Source: Phlebotomus papatasi
Taxonomy: Eukaryota; Arthropoda; Insecta; Diptera; Psychodidae
Direction: 5' to 3'
Length of the DNA stretch: 64,000 nucleotides
Assembly (NCBI RefSeq): GCF_024763615.1
Contig: NC_077222.1
Span: 41,106,001 to 41,170,000, forward strand
Each line of letters starts with the position of its first letter. Within the stretch, counting starts at the first letter, position 1. Position numbers and translations under genes: made by a program. The notes under the pieces are model-generated. The model did not search any database and was not told where the DNA came from. It worked only from the letters and a program-made list of their open reading frames with translations. Below, one piece after another: positions 12,314 to 25,100 of this stretch.

Positions 12314-12954
12314 TACTGATTTGATATTTTGATTGAAAAAACATCTTAGCAAAAACAGTAAAATTTTGATCAATATTGAGCAATTTTTTTTTTAATTTTC
12401 CAACTAAAATAGCCAAAAGGGGGTCATTTAACTCTAGTAAGAAGAAAAAATGATCCGAGAGGAGCTGCCACTTCGTGCCTCTCACATGTGCTTACTAGTT
12501 GCTGCTACTCCGAAGAAGAGAGCTTAGGCGATCGTACAATTTCAATATTGTAAGATCAACCAGTGTGAGGTGAGTTACACTCTAAGACGGCGGCAAAAGA
12601 CACACGAGTCTCTTTTGGTCTTTGGAAAAGCTCGCGCTCATAACACTTTTCACTGCATCTTCAATCAACCAGAGTGACACATACGATTGCTTGTTCGAAG
12701 CAGCTGCTAAAGTGAATTCTATTAAGTGATTAATTGACAGTTCTGGTGTTATTGAACGCCTTACTAGGGCATTATGTATATCACCTAAACTCAAACACTA
12801 ATTTCTCTATAAACCCCAATCGTCCCTTTCCAAAAATCCCATTAAAATCAAATAAATTTGTTTGTGAATTAGACAAAAAAAAAAAACAAAACAAAAAGAA
12901 AAATTGTGACTAAATTTCGCAAAATAAACCCCACCAACTGGATTACTAAACAAC

Positions 12955-13086
12955 CTGAGGATCACCAGAGAAAGGAGCCAGTATCTTGAGAAGATCACCC
13001 AAGATCGACTCAATTTGTCTCCACAGTTCATCATCGTAATAACCATTTTCTGCACACTGTGACACAATCTTCTCGCCAGCAGTCAT
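12955..13086 (-). CDS. Candidate first coding exon of the minus-strand gene
   Basis: Minus-strand ATG at 13086 sits in a good insect start context (CGCAAAATG). It opens 44 codons beginning MTAGEKIVSQCAENGYYDDE and continuing through LWRQIESILGDLLKILAPFS to GDPQ, where CAG|GTTGTT gives a phase-0 donor at 12954. Amphipathic helix-like sequence and codon use look coding. If the donor is not used, the frame stops two codons later. Phase 0 matches the exon starting at 895, so this may be the first exon of that gene across a ~12 kb intron, possibly with more exons between. That link is inferred. The ATG lies 11 bp from the oppositely oriented CPAP1 start codon, so its 5' UTR must run antisense through CPAP1 exon 1. 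It could also belong to a separate small gene. Confidence 0.5.
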
Positions 13087-13097
13087 TTTGCGCCATA

Positions 13098-13158
13098 ATG
13101 ATTTTCCGTGTTTCACTAATTGCACTGTGCATCTTTGGATACAGTGTACTGACCACAG
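13098..13158 (+). CDS. CPAP1 exon 1 (signal peptide)
   Basis: ATG at 13098 opens 20 codons of signal peptide plus the first base of codon 21, ending at an ACAG|GTAATT donor. There is no better upstream ATG. Its start is 11 bp from the oppositely oriented ATG at 13086, so the 5' UTR must overlap that exon antisense. Confidence 0.8.
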
Positions 13159-16100
13159 GTAATTTCTACTTACATTTTATCATTTTGTTTTGACTTCTTG
13201 GGGCCAGATACACAAAATAAGAAAAAAAAGAATATTAGCTAAATTTTAACACAAAAGACTTTTATACTTCACACTTCACGAACTCCAGCAGTCATTTTGC
13301 ATAGAAATATCCACATTTATATTTAGTTATTTGCTGTCCAAATCACATTCGGACCCACAATATTATGCACATACACAACAGGGTGGTTCATTCCAGAAAA
13401 AAATGGTAATTCATTTTGAAAATACCAAATTGATAAATATCCATGGTGGAATATACAATTGATGGATTATTTAACAATCCATCAATGTGTGAATTTAAAT
13501 ATAATTCTACTATAGATTTCGCATAAAATTCATATCAATTAGCAATTCGAATTGAATCTATGACAAAACCGCAAATATTGTGGTTTTACTGATTTTGGTT
13601 TCATTTTCGAGAGATAATCTATGTTGATTTAATATGTGCCATTTCAACAATAGTAAATGAATAAAATATTTTGTTTTAAATAATTTTTGCTTTGCTGATA
13701 TAATATAGGGAATAGCTGAAGAAAAATGTTAAAGTACAATAAACTATCGCTCAATTGGCTCTTTTTCAATCGGACACAAAATTTTGTTGAGAATTTTAAC
13801 GGTTGATTTTAAAGCAAATTTGTTTAAATTCGCTGTATTTCCCCTTGTTTTATCTTGATTGATTATATTTCAGCGCTTTTCGTGGAATTTACAATGATTT
13901 TGATGTCCAAATCTGGCGATAATTTTGATGACATTTTGCTCTATGCGTCCGATTGAGAGAGAGTCTACTGTATAGTTTTATTTAATTAAAATTTACGTTC
14001 TAAAATGGGAGTGATGGGAGCTTCTTACGTAAACTTATATTCAGGATAATCATATTTTTACTATAAGTAAATTGATTGATATTTAAAAGAAGTAGATAAG
14101 TTTTTTATTGTTTGTCTTTAAAGAAGTATAAGGAGAATTTTGTTATTTGATTTTGATAAATGTCAAATAATTTAATTTAATTTATGATTTTGGTGATATT
14201 ACTCAAAATCACAAAATATATCAAGAGTAAATTTGTTAAATTTGAATGTCGGATGCGTGAACTCAGATAAGATTATGGTGGTCGAGATTTGTCTTTAGGC
14301 TATCACATGATATAGGAGGTAGTGGGGCAGCTTTGAAATTGGGATTTTTCACCTTATTAAACACAATTGAATTGAGCCTTATCATGATACAATTTATCTA
14401 CACAAATAGTTTGAGAAGGTAAATTACATTAGCAGATGGCTCAGTTCCATTTAAACACAGGAAAAAAGTTCCAATTTCAAAGCTGCCTCACTTCCATCTA
14501 TAGGGAAAATTGATTTGTATGAACAAATAAATGGATAAAATTGACTAAATCAACTAAATTGACTTCTTCTCCGACAATCCCATTTGAATATAGGGAAAGT
14601 CTTTTAGGCTTCGCGCACACTCCGCCTTGAAACATTTCATATTTTCCCTGCATTTCTTTAATGAATCTGGGGTGCAATTCTGAAGTAATTACTACTATAT
14701 CTAGTCATGACTACAAACTTCGTTGAGATTTATTAGTGTGCGTGCCGAAGATTTTCCGAGCGTTTGACAACTGATTATTCAAGATTCTGGTCAAGCAATT
14801 GCGAATTAATAATAATCTATTTTTTTATGAGTATCCTTTTGTAAAGATGACATAAAACGAGTGCAATTGAAAACCAATCTTTTATCTTCTTCGCATAATC
14901 ATGTATAGTTTAACCAGCCGACAGCAACACCGATGATATCAGACGCAAGCAAGAATATGGGAATTTTCATAAATTTTTTGATTATGCTACCATTGAAGAA
15001 TTGTCCTAGATGTAATAAAGTTGCTGAAATAATAGCAAAACTGAGTAATTAAATGCAGAAAGTGCAGAAAATAAAAATGTAAACATTTGTTTACTTTTAA
15101 ACGAGAGTCATATTTTCATTTTTGTCCACTATTTCTTTTGTTGATCACAGCCACTTCACGATTAGTTTTGCGAAGAGATTATTCAAGAAGTTCCTGTACA
15201 ATTATCATGTGCGATTTTTGTGTGATAATGCTAAGATTTTTCTAATACACACAGAAATCTATTGTTTTCGTCCCGTGACAAATTTCATAATGACATCCTA
15301 TTGCAGCGCCACGCGACGGAAAAATGTTTTACTAAATTCGTCAAGTTTTCGTTGAGTCAATTTTGTTTCAGATGGTTTCTTGTTTCCATATTAATTTCTG
15401 AGGGTTGTTTTATATATTTCAAGATATTTAAGTGATTTTCGTGCAATAATATCCATTGAGCTAATGTAAGAATTAAGAGGAATCTTTCAACAAATACCTC
15501 TATTATTAAAGCCATAGCATTGTGTCTTTGTGAAGAATGTTTTCTTTAGTATTAACGTGATCGTGTAAGAACTCAAAAGTATTTTGGAGTACCAAAGCTA
15601 AAAACAAGGACAATATGCCCAACAATACGAGAAATAGGGTAAACGGAGTAAGTTTCATATATAAAATACTCAACTCAGAAACTCAATTTACACATATTTT
15701 TTCCTTTCAGAATCGTATTCAGAGAATTACTCAAGCTCAGAAACAAGAACTGTTGAGGCTCGTCGAACAAAAGAAAAATGTTCTTTTTGGACATCGTGGA
15801 AATGATGGGCATGAATTACAGATATCAACATGGAACTATGTGGCAGAAAAATTGAACAGAATCCCAGGAGCATGAAGGGATGGAAAGGAATGGCGTAAAG
15901 TATACGCCAATATGAAAGCTCTAACTAAAAGAAAAGCTGCAACACTTCGATCACGTCGTGGTGAAACAGGGGGAGGAGAAATCAACCCAGAAGATTTTCT
16001 TACGGAAGATGACTATATTATCGAACGCATTGCCGGTCCTTCTTGTGATGGCATTGCTTTACAGGAGGAGCCTGGAAGCAGTGCATCATTTGACCCGAAT

Positions 16101-19100
16101 AGAGCGATCATAAATTTTCCACGAGCCATACAAGAAGAATCTGTGAGCCCATCCTCACCATCGCGAACACCTAGACTTCTTCCTGAGGTTCTATTAGCTG
16201 AGATTGAGACTGCTCCAATAGCTCAGTCTAATAATTCATACGAAGAAGTGTCTCCCATAATTCAGCAAGAAGTGGCAATAATAGATGACCATGATCAAGC
16301 AGAAATTTTAATCCAAAATGATCCTCCATCGAATGAGCAAGCTGACATTCTGACTCCAAGGCATCGCACTCGCCCTCAACAACCAGCAAGAACAAATAGA
16401 CGCGGTGGCAACAATTTAACTATGTCCAATGTTGAAAGATCATTGGAAATTTCTGAACGCCATGTCAATGCGTTCGAGACTTTCATCTCGCAACAAAATC
16501 AATTCAATACCACAATCGAAAGGGCCCTGGGAGCTGTTTTAGATATATTGAGCGGCCGACAAAATTAAAATAATATGACTTTAAATATTAATAATCCCTT
16601 AAAAAAATCGTTTATTTTTTTCACAAAATATAATGAGTGTTAAAATTTGAATTCATTTATTTTTAAACAGAATGTGAAATGTGATAATTATTGAGATTAC
16701 TGAAATAAAAAGCTGAAGTAAATCTTGAAAAGTTAATTTTCACTGAAAGGGGATACTTGAACAAATCTTTCACAAATTTATAAGAAATTCAATCAATATT
16801 GAATGTTGTTCTCAAGAATGTAGTTCATGAGCAATTGTCTCCCTACATCATCTTCTACTCCCCTATTGGGAATATGTTGGTTGATGTCTGGCTCTTCGTA
16901 CAATTCCGAATTCAATATTGGAACGTTGTGCAAAATCAAAAAATTGTGGCACACAATCGCAGCGTAAATGATGTAGAAGGCATTCTCGTGCGTATAGTGG
17001 AGAGCTCTAGCCTTAGTGAGGCTTCTCCATCTTCCCTTAAGAACAGCAAAACATCGCTCAATTTTATGCCTAACAATCTTATGTATCTTGTTAAACTGTC
17101 TTTGCTGATTAGTTCTTGGAAGTCGGAATGGTACAATCATGTATGGTTTGATAGCATATGCACTATCTCCCCATAACCATGTGTTAGAATTTTGATTATG
17201 CAATTGTTGGACTTGAAGCTTCACTCTGCTGCTCTCAAATACGTGAGAGTCATGCACTGAACCGGGATATCTGGCGTTTGCACTAAGGATTCGAAGATCG
17301 TCACCACAAATTACTTGCACGTTAATTGAATGAAAACCTTTTCGGTTTATATACTCATTCTCATATTCGCAAGGGACGTTAGTAAGTGCGACGTGCGTTC
17401 CATCGATCAGTCCAACGATTCCCGGAAGTTGAGTGGATGCGAGAAACTGATTTTTCACTACAGAGGCTTCCTCCTCATTGTTTGGAAACTTCACATATTT
17501 GGGACTCAGTTTCGTTGTTATAATTTTGCACAATTTCTTTATGAAACGAGATACCATTGTTTGTGAAATTAGGATGAATGCATCCGTTCCGATTCCTCTT
17601 TGGTAACTTCCCGTTGCTAAAAAGTGCAGTACGGAAAGTACTTGGAAATGTAATGGAATTTTGCGTGGATCATCAAAGTCTTCAAATACGTGTTCTTGCA
17701 GTTCATTAATGAATTCCATAGCCAATGCCGGAGGAAATCTGTAGATTTCGCGAAACCTTAAAATATGACACATCGAAAATTATGTTTATCTCGCGATACA
17801 TTCACCTTTGATTAAAAAAAATTACGAAACTTGTATTTACCTAGGCTCCGCAATATGGAAAGGATTTAATTCATCCCTCAACTGACGTCTTTGGATACGC
17901 ATGGACAACTTATTTTCATAATAAACTAGTGGTAACAGAATGCCTGCGTACATACTATACTAATTTTTGAAAACAATCTGTTGAATTGTTTGGCTTTTTA
18001 GGACAATTTATCTCAATATGTTTCTATTAAGGTATATCTGAGATATGCTTAGATAGATTTTGTGTATCTAGTGACTGCATAAGACAAATTCCTAGAAATT
18101 TTGTTTCGTTAAACAACTTAACGAAGCCAGAGACTAGATAACATCGCACGAAGCCACCCGAACACACTCATACACACTCATCGCTCTTGTACATGTATAG
18201 CTAGTAGTGAGACTAGAGCTACTAGTCATGACTAGAAGCACTTCAGAATTGCACCCCTGATCTAAGTTTTTCAGGAAATGTGTGACTTAATTACAAAATC
18301 AAAAGAGGCCTATATTTTTTATTGCTTAAATAGATAGATAAACTATATCGAAGTATATTGCTTAAAAATTTCTAAAGCCAAGTCGAATTAATTACGAAGA
18401 TACAGGGACTGGAGAAAAGGAGCGCAGAGTTGATTTGCAAGTGCTCGGGGGGCAAATATTCAAAACTTTGAAGCGCGTTTTCTTTATTTCTTATTTTTAT
18501 AATTTCTTTGAAATAGTGGAAAAGACTAAGAAAAAAATGTATTGACCGAATTATTATTATTATTACAATCGTATCGAGATATTTGTATTACAAGGTATAC
18601 ATTTTACAATGTCATATTCCATGTTGGAAGAATCTGCAAAGTCCATTGTAGACCGCCCAAGAGCATCTTCCATGCTCACGGAGTTATTGGGCGTAGGCGG
18701 TGCATTATATTACGTTATTATGACATATTAAAATTGAATAAAACAGTTTAGGACTTGAACACACAACACTTGTCAAGCCATCCAAGAGTCAACGCTCTTG
18801 CTTATTGCGCCACTGAGATCCCCATTTACCGAATAAAACAAATAAAGGCTTATTCTTTTTTGAGCTAAACTAAACTTAGAACTAAAGTAAATGAATTCTT
18901 GTAAACCTATTTTTCTATTTTTTCAGAATGGTTAAAGTCAAAATTTTTCAAAAATGCAGATTTTTTCAAACCCTTTAAAAAGTTACGATTACACAATTTC
19001 CTTAGGATTTTCTTAGTTTAAAAACGATTTGCACTTATAAGAATTAAAAAAAATCAGACAAGAGTTACGAGCCACTAGGGAATGCTGCGAAAAAGTGCTT

Positions 19101-22100
19101 CAGTGTTCATTACTCCGCCATTTTGTAAATATCTTTTTCGACAAAATTTATTAAAGCACTTTAAATATTTATAAACATATACTAAAAAAAGCAAGAAGAT
19201 TGGTCGTTTCTTTGTCTTCTAAAAAATCGTGAAAAACAGCTTTTTAAAAACAGATCGTTTTTATCTTCCTATTAGGGGAATTTTTAAGGGGAATTTATAT
19301 TATCATAGTTCAAATTCATTAAACCAATATGAACTGTTCGAAGTCAGAGTGTATGCGAAGCCTGAGAGCTTTCCCTTAGATGAATAGATCTCATGTCATC
19401 ACGGAGAACGAAAAAAAATATAATATCCGTTTTTTTGCATTTTGTCCTATTTTAATTGCAAAAGTTCTATGCGGTCTTCAGTGAATCATACTCGTTAAAA
19501 TTTGAAAGTTAGCACTGCCTAAAATGTTAATAAAATAACATTTACTGCCAAGAACTTTTATTCTAAGACAGTATATTTTTTTTCTATCAAAGAATTACAT
19601 CAAAATGATTTTGGAGAATTTTCACTCATTTCGGAAAAATTTTAGCCAGTCAACTTTTGATATCCAATTTTCAAGAGAATCACCCTATTATATTTAATGG
19701 ATCATTTAAGTGAGGAAGATGAAACATTCCAGGTCAGGAATGTAATGAAAAAAGTAGCATGAATCGAGCAATTTATTTTTATGTGTGTTACATTGTTTGT
19801 TCCCATAACCGTGTGATCTTTCTTGCACAATCCAATTCATTTTGCATATCGTCCCTTTGTGTCTAAATCATTTGATCATCTTTAAGAAATCTACCATATA
19901 AAATACTTTGCCACTAGTATGGTGTTTTTTTTTTCGATGGCATATTTTATAAAGTTGGAGGCCTATATTCGTGAATTTAAGTGCAATGGCTTTCGCAAGC
20001 ATCAATAGAGGTAGTCGAGGTAGTATTATTTTGGTGGAAAAATTTTTTCACAATTTCTTCAATATTAACAGCTTGGAAAGTAATAAAAGACATTCATTGA
20101 GGGAAAACTTGTTGACCACTATAAATCCGCATTTAATGTATTGCAACACTGATTGAGTACCTACATTCCGTGTTGCATGATGCCAAAGGTCAGATGAATT
20201 TTCAAGTCATCTTGGGTATATTAAAGACATTCAGTAATTTTGAAACTAAAAGCTCTTTCTCTCTCTTACTTACTCTTTTTCTCCCTTTTACAATGACTAA
20301 CGAGAGCATTTACAGTCTAATACATTATTTCATTAAATTACCCTCCAATTTATGTACTTTAAATTTTCTCTCACTATTCTGCATTATTTATTGACCCCTT
20401 GAGAGTGTGTCGATTGTGGAGTAACTCCCGGCATTTGAAATCACGTAATACACGAGTCACCTAATGACAACAACAAAGTAATATGATAAAAGCTCATGCA
20501 TTCACGTGCCGCAACTCGCCTTAAAAATCAATGGTGGCACTTTCGCTGGAAAAAGGTAACTCCTTGAATGAAACAAGGAAGGGCAGCAGATTGGAAATAA
20601 AAGTCTCTCAAAGAGACACTTTCATCCATATCCTCGTCCCATATATCTGAATCATTAATCTAATTTCTTCTCTATGATCATTTTCCAATCTTTTGTTTCC
20701 ACTCCTCATGAATATCCCCGGAATATTTTTCTTTTTTTTTTCTTTTGCGTAAGACCCACCAAAAAGATAAACCAAGGTGATTCAAATTAAACGTCTTTTA
20801 AATATTACATTGATGTGTGTTGTTATTCAAAATAGCACCATTTGTGATTTATCCGCATCGAGCACACGTTCATGTACAATTCTTCATACTCAATCACCTC
20901 AGTATTAGAAAAAATATAGCTGGCGCAAGGTTGAAATAGTTCACATAAGAGGCACTCAGCGTGTACTTTAAAAAACCTCTTGAAAATGTTTGCAAAATTA
21001 CTCCGAATTCTATAATGTATGTCGATAAACTTTCTATCAAAATATCGATCGACATCTATCACGAGTAATAATAAAACTGTATTCTTTTCCTGTATTATTC
21101 TATATTTGAGTAAAGTAATGCTCTAAACACACCTACGACTTAAGCCGAAAGACAGCTTAACGTAATTATAATCAAAATAAGGATCTGATTAAATTCCCAT
21201 CAGTTTCCTTCTAACTAAGCCGTTTCTTGGCTTAAGTCGAGAGATAAATTGGTCAGAAACTGATGCTAATGTAATCTGCTGATCATTATTTCGATTATAA
21301 TTACGTTAAGCCGTCTTTCGGTTTAAGTCATAAATGGTCCAGGGCATAAAATGGGATAATTTGAAATTATTTCTAATTTGGAATTCAAAGATTTATTCGT
21401 GGTTCTAGATGGGCAAAAGAAAAAAAAAACCTCGAGGCTGATCCTCGAGAATTAAGCTGTAAAATTTGGCAGTAAAGATTTATCCCAAACTGTCACACAA
21501 TAAGGTCTAAGAATCATCGATAAGAAGTTCTTTACTGCAAAATTTTACAGCTAAATAATTCTCGAGGATCAGCCTGAGTCTATTTAGACTCAGACTGAGT
21601 GTATTTAAGGTGCTGATACCGGTTTCGGACTGAAGACCCAGTTCTCGAATGCATCGAAATTCAAGACAGCAAGAAATTTTACTGATTTTTAAAATACATG
21701 AATTTTTCCTAAATACTCAATCCTAAACCAATAATTGTTCCAAAATTATTGCCAATTAAGAATTTCAAGAAGTAAGGGCAGAATCACATTGACAGTAAAA
21801 TGCTCACCGTCAAAGCTCTCATCGTATTTCGTTGATTTACGCATTTTCATTGCAATTCTTAAGCAAATTTTCCATTACGATATTACCTTGTCTCATACTC
21901 GGTGGCACTAGGTGAAAATAGTATAAAAAAATTGAATAAATAAAGCGAAAATGCGATAAACGGTGAGCAAAAAAACTATAGGATTTTTTTGCTACAGTTT
22001 TTCGTGCAGTTTTTTTTGCTCACCGTTTATCGCATTTTCGTTTTATTTCTTCAATTTTCTTATATTATTTGCACCTAGTGCCACCGAGTATGAGATAATG

Positions 22101-25100
22101 TAACACGGTAATTGAGAATTTGCATAAAAATTACAATGAAAATGCGTAAATCAACGAAATACGGTGAGGACTTTAACGGTGACGGTGAGCATTTTACTGT
22201 CAATGTGATTCTGCCCTAACTCTTTCGCGTCCATAGGATCATATATGACCCGGGGAAAAAAGTTTCTTTTTGGCTATTTACATTAATTGAAATCTAACTG
22301 GAGTCTTGAGAAAATCAGCCAAGAATCTTACATCCTTCTATTATGATGTCGTGCACGAACAGATAGATTTCAATTAATGTAAATACTCAAAAAAAACTTT
22401 TTTCCCCGAGTCATGACATTACCCTATGGACGCGAAAGAGCTAAGCCATATGACTAAATCTGGGATCTGAAGCCAGTATAAAGCTTGGTAATTCTTTATA
22501 TGATCTTCTTTTCCTCTTTGCTCATCTGAAATAGTGATGGAAACCTAAAATTCTAAATTCTTTCCAAATGATTCCAAAATACGCCATTCTATTATACCTC
22601 ATTATAGCCTAGTCAATCGTCAAAAAAAAATAAATAAATAAAAATAAAAACGATGTACGAAACGATTTTTTCGATCATGACTATGGTCCGATGTTGTGGG
22701 TACGTCAACTGACTAACTTTAAAGACAATTAAAGGTCAGATCATTTTGCTACGAAGAATTTCTTCTACCGTTTTTATCTGGAGGATGATTGTCAACGGTA
22801 AAACGGCAGGAGACGAAAAATAACATATCGTAACGGTAATGCTTTCTTAAATCACTGTTGGTAAAATAACCATCTATCTACATGGGGTAAAAATAAAATG
22901 TGATTTTTCACAACTGAGAGTTCTACTTAATTTCCAAACGCCTTCGGACGTGAAATATCACATCTCTTGGTAGCAGAAAAATATCATAAAAATATTGTAT
23001 TCATTTGAGAAATACTGTTAAACCTACTTCATAATCTTACAACAACAATTCATAAATCATTTCCATTTCTTCTGAACGATTTAAATTTAATAAAATTTTA
23101 ACTGCGCTTTTTTTTTTTTTAAATATAACACTGAATACTCCTACTGCCACTAGTCGTCTTATTTTTTGAAGTACACCTCAAGAAATGTTGTAGTTCAAAC
23201 AAAGCACATGAGAAAACTTTTCACAATGACAATCCTCCGACACTTTGCAAATACATATTATATATATTATATGTGGTATATATGTATGAAATCTATCTTC
23301 ATGGACAAGAAAACAAATATAAAATGTTGGCTATATATCGAACAAGTAAGGTAATAATTGGAACGTCTTCTAAACTCTCTTTCACCTATTGATGTTATAT
23401 CTAATGAAGCGGAAGGCGGAATAATTTGAACAAGTCATCTTGATGCCTTTTCACCATCGACTTTTGTGTATATCTCGCGCGACTTAACTATAAAACGTGT
23501 GACTTATTTTCAAATAGAAATAAATTAATTCTTCATCGCGGATAGTTGTATATAAATATATATATATACCTTGGTTCGAAAATTAGTCAATTAGGCAGGA
23601 AAGTTATGTAAATAAAAGATGAAAAGCTCACGGGATCTTTAATGCCATAAAAGAGAAATTTTCAGGGGACAGTCTCTATGGTGAAATATTATGAATTATA
23701 GTGCATTGCATAATTCCAGAATCATACACCAGAAAGATTCCTACTCCAGATAGTATGATATTTAAATAGTAATTCGTATCTTAATTGCTTTTCCACGGAA
23801 AAGAAGGTTATTTTGTCTTAGCCATTAAAACCAATATTGTTTTAAGATTCATATCATTCTTGTGGGAGCTAATAACTGGTCACATTTGGGTTTTACATGT
23901 TTTTTTTTTGTGAACATTTATCAATTATAATTCATGTCTTTGCTCTTGTTTTTGCTGCTGTCAAAATCAAACTGGGTTTTGACATTATGTGCCCAAAAAT
24001 TTGACACCATAATGTCAAAATTGCTTACGGTCCCTTAAATCAAATATTTCGATAATTTTTCTGCAAATTTAAAAAGAATAACAATTTTTCTCTGACTTTT
24101 ATAGAATCAATTCTCCGTGTATCTAAGAAAAAGCGATATTTCTTTCAATGTTTGACAATGAATAATTTTTCACGAAGACACATTAGTATTCAACTATACT
24201 CGATCATTCACTCACACTTTAATTCATTTAATCCATCGTGACTATAACTTCATAATCACTCAGGCTCAGACTCAAACATTTGTAAGTTATTAAATACAGA
24301 ATGATATCAGATGATCATAAGAAGAAAGACTTGTACAATATAAGTGGATGGATATGCTATAAAACAAATTACTTAATATCATGCATTTAGAGAAATCACC
24401 GCTTAATTCATAATGAGATGCTTAATGATGAGAAAAAATGTAACTTGTGATAGTTATTTTAATGTCCTGATCTTGTTGCATCTCAATCTAAGATAAATCA
24501 TTAATGTGCGGCAATTGCATTAATTTGTAGAAAAAAAATCAGAAGTTGTTGATGTTTTTTTCTTAGCATATCAACCTTAGTGCATTGAGGTGAAAAACAC
24601 CATTTTCAAGTTCCATTTGTAATATCGATAAATGAATTTAAATAAATGGTAGACATTTTGCCGGTCTTTATCATATTTTTTCCATTTTAATCTCACACAT
24701 AAATTAATTGTTTTTCTTTCTGTCTAGCTTGTGCTTTGCTCGCACTTACAGACAGAGCAATATGTATCCCTCTATGTTTGTGGCGGTAGGGGAGTGTAGG
24801 GTAATTTAATATACAAGCATGATTTTATGAAATATTTATATTCAGGGTAATCACTAAGTTTCTTTAAATTTATGGATGAGTATTTTGTTATTCTAATGAT
24901 TGCTATCTGTCAAGTTAATCAACTATAGAACGTCCCAATTGGACGAGCCTAAACTAATACTATTGAGTCATGTACTAATATTACTAAGTTATCATCCGCT
25001 AATTACTCGTCATAATTAATTTGAATCCTAATTCCGTTTGTATTTCGTCTAAGCTATTTTAGGCTAATTTTTGAGATAGTCTGTAAATCGGTTAAAATCG

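Larger units (their letters stand above)
896..12954. other. Large non-coding block, probably intron of the minus-strand gene
   Basis: No convincing exon is visible on either strand. The block is mostly AT-rich filler broken by the inverted-repeat elements listed separately. It is an intron if exons 12955-13086 and 692-895 belong together; otherwise it is intergenic or contains missed exons. A minus-strand open stretch at 7853-7950 has some B-box-like Cys spacing but no convincing donor. Confidence 0.4.
14669..18257. mobile_element. PIF/Harbinger DNA transposon, 3.6 kb, near-complete
   Basis: The 18-bp perfect terminal inverted repeats are GGGGTGCAATTCTGAAGT (14669-14686) and its complement (18240-18257). 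A second shared motif, CTAGTCATGACTA, lies about 30 bp inside each end. The two expected Harbinger genes are present: a DDE transposase on minus (16793-17953) and a Myb/SANT-like protein on plus (15615-16568), arranged tail to tail. No clean 3-bp TWA duplication is seen. The flanks TGAATCT (left) and TGATCT (right) are similar but not identical, so the target site is unresolved. Confidence 0.9.

Noticed and set aside
12582..12794. Minus-strand 70-codon frame upstream of the CPAP1/minus-gene start
   Set aside because: No initiating context or matching splice phase; composition is not clearly coding.
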